The notes under the pieces were generated by a model. That model worked only from the letters and a program-made list of their open reading frames with translations, did no database searches and was not told where the DNA came from. The position numbers were made by a program, and so were the translations under genes. Source: Bacteroidales bacterium UBA1217 (GTDB taxonomy: Bacteria > Bacteroidota > Bacteroidia > Bacteroidales > P3). From it: DNA of 47,565 nucleotides. Of this stretch, positions 44,970 through 47,565 are shown in pieces (position 1 is the first letter of the stretch; the number at the start of each line of letters is the position of its first letter). Where the stretch lies: the NCBI GenBank assembly GCA_002309335.1, contig DBXH01000043.1, forward strand, positions 3,382 to 50,946, written 5' to 3'.

Positions 44970-44973
44970 TAAT

Positions 44974-45552
44974 ATGAAAAAATGTTTCATCCTTGCGGCA
45001 CTTCTTGCCGTCGCTATGAGCGCAAACGCTCAATGGTTCAATTTTTCAAACAATAACAACCGCTATGGTGCCGGTGGGCATATCGGTCTGGCTGGTTGGA
45101 ACAGCGAGTACTCGGACTTCGGTACGGGTTTCAGCCTGAGTGCGTGGGGCGTTTACGTTGATTTTCTGCAAGGCGGTCCCGAACACAAGTGGGACAACCA
45201 CGTTGTTGACACAAAATACAACGACTCGGTGGCGTTCCACATCAACGCCGGCTATCAGATCCCCATCCTCCCCTGGCTGCGCATAATGCCTATGGTTGGC
45301 TACTGCCAGACGAATGCGGGGTTGACCGATGCCACTACTGTGAATATCAACGTCGACGAGGATCATAATGCCGATATGTATCACGACTATGATGTGACGC
45401 CAGGCACGCGCAAGCATCATTTCAATTTCGGCTGCGGACTGTTTGTGCAGCCTATCCGCTGGGTTGAAATATACGCAGTGGGCTCGCGCTATGCAATCTA
45501 TGGCGGAATAAGCTTCAACTTTGGAAGTCTTGTCGACCCTGAACAATTATAA
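44974..45552 (+). CDS. Small outer-membrane beta-barrel-like protein
   Basis: 192 aa from ATG 44974, chosen over ATG 44962 because MKKCFILAALLAVAMSANA|QW is a cleaner signal peptide and 44962 overlaps the previous gene. The mature protein alternates hydrophobic and polar residues in strands (HIGLAGWNSEY, FSLSAWGVYVDFLQ, INAGYQIPILPWLRIMPMVGY, FNFGCGLFVQPIRWVEIY, RYAIYGGISFNFG), as expected of a small eight-stranded barrel. Its last residues are DPEQL rather than an aromatic, which is less typical. Probably paired with the gene before it. Confidence 0.7.
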   Translation: MKKCFILAALLAVAMSANAQWFNFSNNNNRYGAGGHIGLAGWNSEYSDFGTGFSLSAWGVYVDFLQGGPEHKWDNHVVDTKYNDSVAFHINAGYQIPILPWLRIMPMVGYCQTNAGLTDATTVNINVDEDHNADMYHDYDVTPGTRKHHFNFGCGLFVQPIRWVEIYAVGSRYAIYGGISFNFGSLVDPEQL

Positions 45553-45561
45553 TAAATTGTT

Positions 45562-45615
45562 TTGTTTTCACACTTCTGAGGCTGACGACCAGCCAAGACG
45601 AACAAATGAAAACAA
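45562..45615 (+). promoter_or_regulatory. Nested inverted repeat upstream of the SOD gene
   Basis: TTGTTTTCA (45562-45570) and TGAAAACAA (45607-45615) form a perfect 9-bp inverted repeat, 36 bp apart, with GGCT/AGCC nested inside (45580-45583 with 45591-45594). It ends 18 bp before the SOD start. It could be an RNA hairpin, a weak terminator for the gene upstream or an operator; I cannot say which. Confidence 0.4.
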
Positions 45616-45633
45616 TCTAAAAGAATTTCTATT

Positions 45634-46224
45634 ATGAAGGATATCAAACCTGTAAACGGACAATTCGCTATGCCGGCTCTGCCCTATGAGGCTCTCGGCA
45701 ACGTAATCAGCAAGGAAACTCTTTCGTTCCATCACGGCAAACACCTTAAGGCCTATGTGGACAATCTGAACAAGATGCTACCGGGCAGCGGCTTGGAGAA
45801 CCTGCCTCTGAGCGAGGTGATATACAAGGCCGAAGGTGGCCTGTTCAACAACGCCGGCCAGGTGCTGAACCACGCTATGTATTTCGAGCAGTTCTCAAAC
45901 AATCCGCAGCCGATGGGCAACAGACTTAAAGTGATGCTTGAGCGCGATTTCGGCTCGGTTGAGGCTTTTATGAAGGAGTTTGAGCAGAAAGGCGCCACGC
46001 TCTTTGGCAGCGGCTGGGTGTGGCTCAGCGCCGATAAGGACGGCAAGCTTGTCATCACGCAGCAGAAGAATGCCGAAAATCCTGTTACGTTGGGTCTCAA
46101 TCCGCTGCTGACTTTCGACGTATGGGAGCACGCCTATTATCTTGACTATCAGAACCGTCGAGCCGACTACCTCACCGCCTTGTGGCAGATTGTCGACTGG
46201 CAGGTGGTCGAAGACCGTCTGTAA
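45634..46224 (+). CDS. sodB: Iron/manganese superoxide dismutase
   Basis: Converts superoxide to oxygen and hydrogen peroxide. 196 aa, normal length. Metal ligands by motif: His 33 in SFHHGKH, His 80 in NNAGQVLNH, and Asp 162 and His 166 in FDVWEHAYYLDY. Gln 76 sits at the position used by Fe-type enzymes (Mn-type enzymes place the glutamine in the C-terminal half), so Fe or cambialistic use is likely. There is no signal peptide, so it is cytoplasmic. Its stop is 6 bp from the stop of the convergent flavodoxin gene. Confidence 0.96.
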   Translation: MKDIKPVNGQFAMPALPYEALGNVISKETLSFHHGKHLKAYVDNLNKMLPGSGLENLPLSEVIYKAEGGLFNNAGQVLNHAMYFEQFSNNPQPMGNRLKVMLERDFGSVEAFMKEFEQKGATLFGSGWVWLSADKDGKLVITQQKNAENPVTLGLNPLLTFDVWEHAYYLDYQNRRADYLTALWQIVDWQVVEDRL

Positions 46225-46230
46225 TTGGTT

Positions 46231-46755
46231 TTAGATAGTGTCGATAATTTTGTCCAAACTGGTAAAATCCACAAAGTCAACCTTCTTTCCGTAAGTCTCA
46301 ATCATAGCGTTGAGCTCGGCGTTGCGTTCGCTTTCGGGCACCTCGAGGGCTTTTTTGTATACTAGCCGCATCATTATCCTGTGCTTGAATCGAAGCTTTG
46401 AATAGTCAATTCCGCCACGCAGGTGGAATATTTCCGCTTGGTCGTACACCTCGGGCGGGAGTTGCCGCTTTATGTTGTCGCGGATGTGTCCGATGTTCTT
46501 CGGGTCTGTTGGGTCGGCCAATCCTACGGTGGCTATGACTATGCGTTTCCTGTCGGGGAAAGTGATCTTGCCAATGGTCTCACTCATACCCATAACGCCG
46601 CCGGCATACAGGGCTCCGAAGTATACAATTGTCGTGTAGCTGTTGATGTCGCTCACCTTTCGGTAAGACTTAACATCCATATTTGTCCTTCTGCCCAATT
46701 CCTCGGCATATTGTCGTGCCGTTCCGTATTGCGATCCGTAGATGATTATATCCAT
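46231..46755 (-). CDS. Flavodoxin-domain protein (HemG/PF12724-like)
   Basis: 174 aa. The FMN-phosphate loop appears at the start, IIIYGSQYGTARQYAEELG, followed by the flavodoxin strands TTIVYFGALYAGGVMG and RIVIATVGLADPTD and a helix HIRDNIKRQLP. The C-terminal GGIDYSKLRFKHRIMMRLVYKKA tract resembles the flavodoxin_5 (HemG-like) family. It could be an electron carrier or a quinone-linked protoporphyrinogen oxidase; the sequence does not decide, and no haem gene is nearby. Convergent with the SOD gene. Confidence 0.88.
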   Translation of the reverse strand: MDIIIYGSQYGTARQYAEELGRRTNMDVKSYRKVSDINSYTTIVYFGALYAGGVMGMSETIGKITFPDRKRIVIATVGLADPTDPKNIGHIRDNIKRQLPPEVYDQAEIFHLRGGIDYSKLRFKHRIMMRLVYKKALEVPESERNAELNAMIETYGKKVDFVDFTSLDKIIDTI

Positions 46756-46841
46756 AACTGTTTTTGTTTTGCTACAGAAACGATTACACGGGGCTTTTAT
46801 TGTTGTCGAGAACAGTATTTTCCATCAAACGGTGTTATCAT

Positions 46842-47057
46842 TTGTGGGCTCCGCACAATGTGGGTGCCACAAAACCGGAGGAGTTTGGCGACTATTTTGC
46901 TTGGGGCGAGACCGAATCGAAATCAGAGTACCTTCGCGGTAACTACCGCTATTTCGACGGCGATGAGAATAGTATCACGGAATATTGCTATAACGCTATT
47001 AAAATCAGTAGTCGCAACACCCTCGTTTCCGTCCTAAAATGCCCTCTCTTCAAGTAA
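46842..47057 (+). pseudogene. Truncated remnant of a Bacteroidetes GDYFAWGETE-type surface domain gene
   Basis: An open stretch reading LWAPHNVGATKPEEFGDYFAWGE, followed by TESKSEYLRGNYRYFDGDENSIT, matches the N-terminal part of a paralogous surface domain common in Bacteroidales and Fibrobacter (pattern VDLGLxxGTLWAxxNVGA...GDYFAWGETxPK). The piece lacks its N-terminal lead and the rest of the domain: the frame has no suitable start and soon ends at TAA 47055-47057. I take it as a decayed gene fragment. Array E follows 12 bp later. Confidence 0.7.
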
Positions 47058-47069
47058 CTGTAATTCAAT

Positions 47070-47168
47070 ACCAAAGTCTTACCAAAGTTTACCTAAAGTT
47101 TTACTAAACTTTTATCAAAGATTACCTTAATAGGCTTTAATAATACTTTATATAATATTTACCAAAAA
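47070..47168. repeat. 11-bp tandem repeat array E (about 9 units)
   Basis: Units accaaagtctt, accaaagttta, cctaaagtttt, actaaactttt and atcaaagatta in strict 11-nt register, then AT-rich units still in phase. It shares the unit ccaaagtttac with array C and has the same orientation as C, opposite to A, B and D. Confidence 0.88.
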
Positions 47169-47320
47169 TATAATTTTGCGTCACAAAGGAGTCGTGCTTG
47201 AAAAAGGTTGGCGCCCGGTATAGATGGGACAATAATAACCACAGGGCGGAGTTAATAAAATATGGGTAAAAGGAAACGTAAAAAGAAACCTACTATTCCT
47301 CCAGAATTGAACCAAACAAG
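47169..47320. other. Intergenic segment with nothing identified
   Basis: I see no promoter element, repeat or conserved coding sequence here. A 38-codon ORF beginning at 47262 runs on through the terminator hairpin at 47321 and is probably spurious. Confidence 0.5.
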
Positions 47321-47350
47321 AAAGCCGAGGCCAGCAATGGCCTCGGCTTT
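47321..47350. terminator. Hairpin terminator, likely for the DUF4248-like gene
   Basis: A 13-bp stem (aaagccgaggcca/tggcctcggcttt, 47321-47333 with 47338-47350) with a 4-nt loop. On the minus strand it is followed by a T-rich tail (tttcttgttt), placing it 39 bp downstream of the DUF4248-like stop. Confidence 0.88.
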
Positions 47351-47388
47351 CGTCGTTTTGAGTTGGCGTGAAGGATGATGCGCATAGG

Positions 47389-47562
47389 TTATTTATGGTT
47401 CACCCAGATGAGCTTCGAGGTGTCGTAGCCGCGGCGCTGGGCTTCGGCGAGGAGGGGTTTGTTGGAATGGATTTCATGGGCGAAGCGCTTGCTTGCACTC
47501 TCCTTGCTGCGGTCGGGGAAGTAGGCCATGGCAAGGTCTTGCTTGAACATAAATTGAGACAT
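47389..47562 (-). CDS. DUF4248-like small protein
   Basis: 57 aa, too short for many gene callers. It begins MSQFMFKQDLAMAYFPDR and continues ASKRFAHEIHSNKPLLAEAQRRGYD, matching the DUF4248 pattern (conserved ELA-x-x-YFP, then a hydrophobic helix and a GY near the end). It ends TSKLIWVNHK, which is shorter than many DUF4248 members that go on to an FTP-QV tail. In Bacteroides, DUF4248 genes often sit with HU-like and amidase genes, but the only downstream sequence here is the terminator. The start is 3 bp from the window edge, so its upstream context is unseen. Confidence 0.65.
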   Translation of the reverse strand: MSQFMFKQDLAMAYFPDRSKESASKRFAHEIHSNKPLLAEAQRRGYDTSKLIWVNHK

Positions 47563-47565
47563 AAA

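Noticed and set aside
47262..47378. 38-aa very basic ORF beginning MGKRKRKKKP on the + strand
   Set aside because: It runs through the stem-loop at 47321-47350, which fits a terminator of the opposite-strand gene; the second half of the peptide is simply the translated hairpin.
1..47565. tRNA, rRNA, CRISPR or insertion-sequence elements
   Set aside because: I looked for clover-leaf arms, spaced identical repeats and transposase motifs on both strands and saw none; a covariance-model search could still find a small RNA.

Overview
The window reads as chromosomal DNA from an uncultured member of the Bacteroidales (Bacteroidetes). The evidence is two proteins with C-terminal type IX secretion (T9SS) sorting domains, a PorP/SprF-family protein beside a PorE-like PD40/OmpA protein, Bacteroidetes-type promoter elements (TAnnTTTG at -7, once with TTTG at -33), and Bacteroidetes-flavoured families (DUF3667, DUF4919, DUF4248, OMP_b-brl barrels). 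There is no tRNA, rRNA, CRISPR array, insertion sequence or phage module that I can see. The content is mostly housekeeping and cell-envelope genes, with a small decayed patch at the right end.

Layout. 1-6065 (+): the 3' part of a gene with a NADase-type glycan-binding-like C-terminus, then a tight uvrA / small membrane protein / mnmE cluster. 6087-8884 (-): a T9SS cargo protein and a P-loop-kinase-like/dCMP-deaminase fusion. 9224-12313 (+): a 1029-aa repetitive T9SS surface adhesin-like protein ending in a strong bidirectional terminator. 12411-17454 (-): a probable operon of a CobW-family GTPase with a His-rich loop, purE, a DUF3667 protein and a Gate-type membrane protein, headed by an OprO/P-like porin with a good promoter. 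17594-18376 (+): an outer-membrane barrel. 18527-21539 (-): a GH3 glycosidase and a membrane-anchored TPR protein. 21785-28827 (+): a DHODH-like flavoprotein, long-chain acyl-CoA synthetase, four-helix-bundle (S23) protein, kdsA, a DEDDh exonuclease, a DUF4919 protein and an FAH-family hydrolase. 29115-34500 (-): tsaD, porP/sprF, a PorE-like TPR-PD40-OmpA protein and a WG-repeat/DnaJ-type zinc protein in one closely spaced series. 34681-44224 (+): tamB, a GT9 glycosyltransferase, a NAGPA-family protein and an AddA/UvrD-like helicase-nuclease, overlapping or nearly so. 44436-46224 (+): two small secreted proteins and an Fe/Mn superoxide dismutase. 46231-47562: a flavodoxin, a gene remnant, and a DUF4248 protein.

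The most unusual signal is not a gene. Five intergenic spots (8981-9057, 18481-18513, 28910-29019, 44245-44288, 47070-47168) hold arrays of a degenerate 11-bp unit with a strict 11-nt period. The arrays differ in sequence but reduce to one family, about GTMAAYTYTGG, in two orientations. A second, 14-bp repeat family lies in or at the edge of three unrelated genes (uvrA, the Gate protein, porP) and appears in-frame in the first two. I saw no clear new defence or mobile system; the kinase/dCMP-deaminase fusion is the nearest gene-level candidate, but it may be ordinary nucleotide metabolism.
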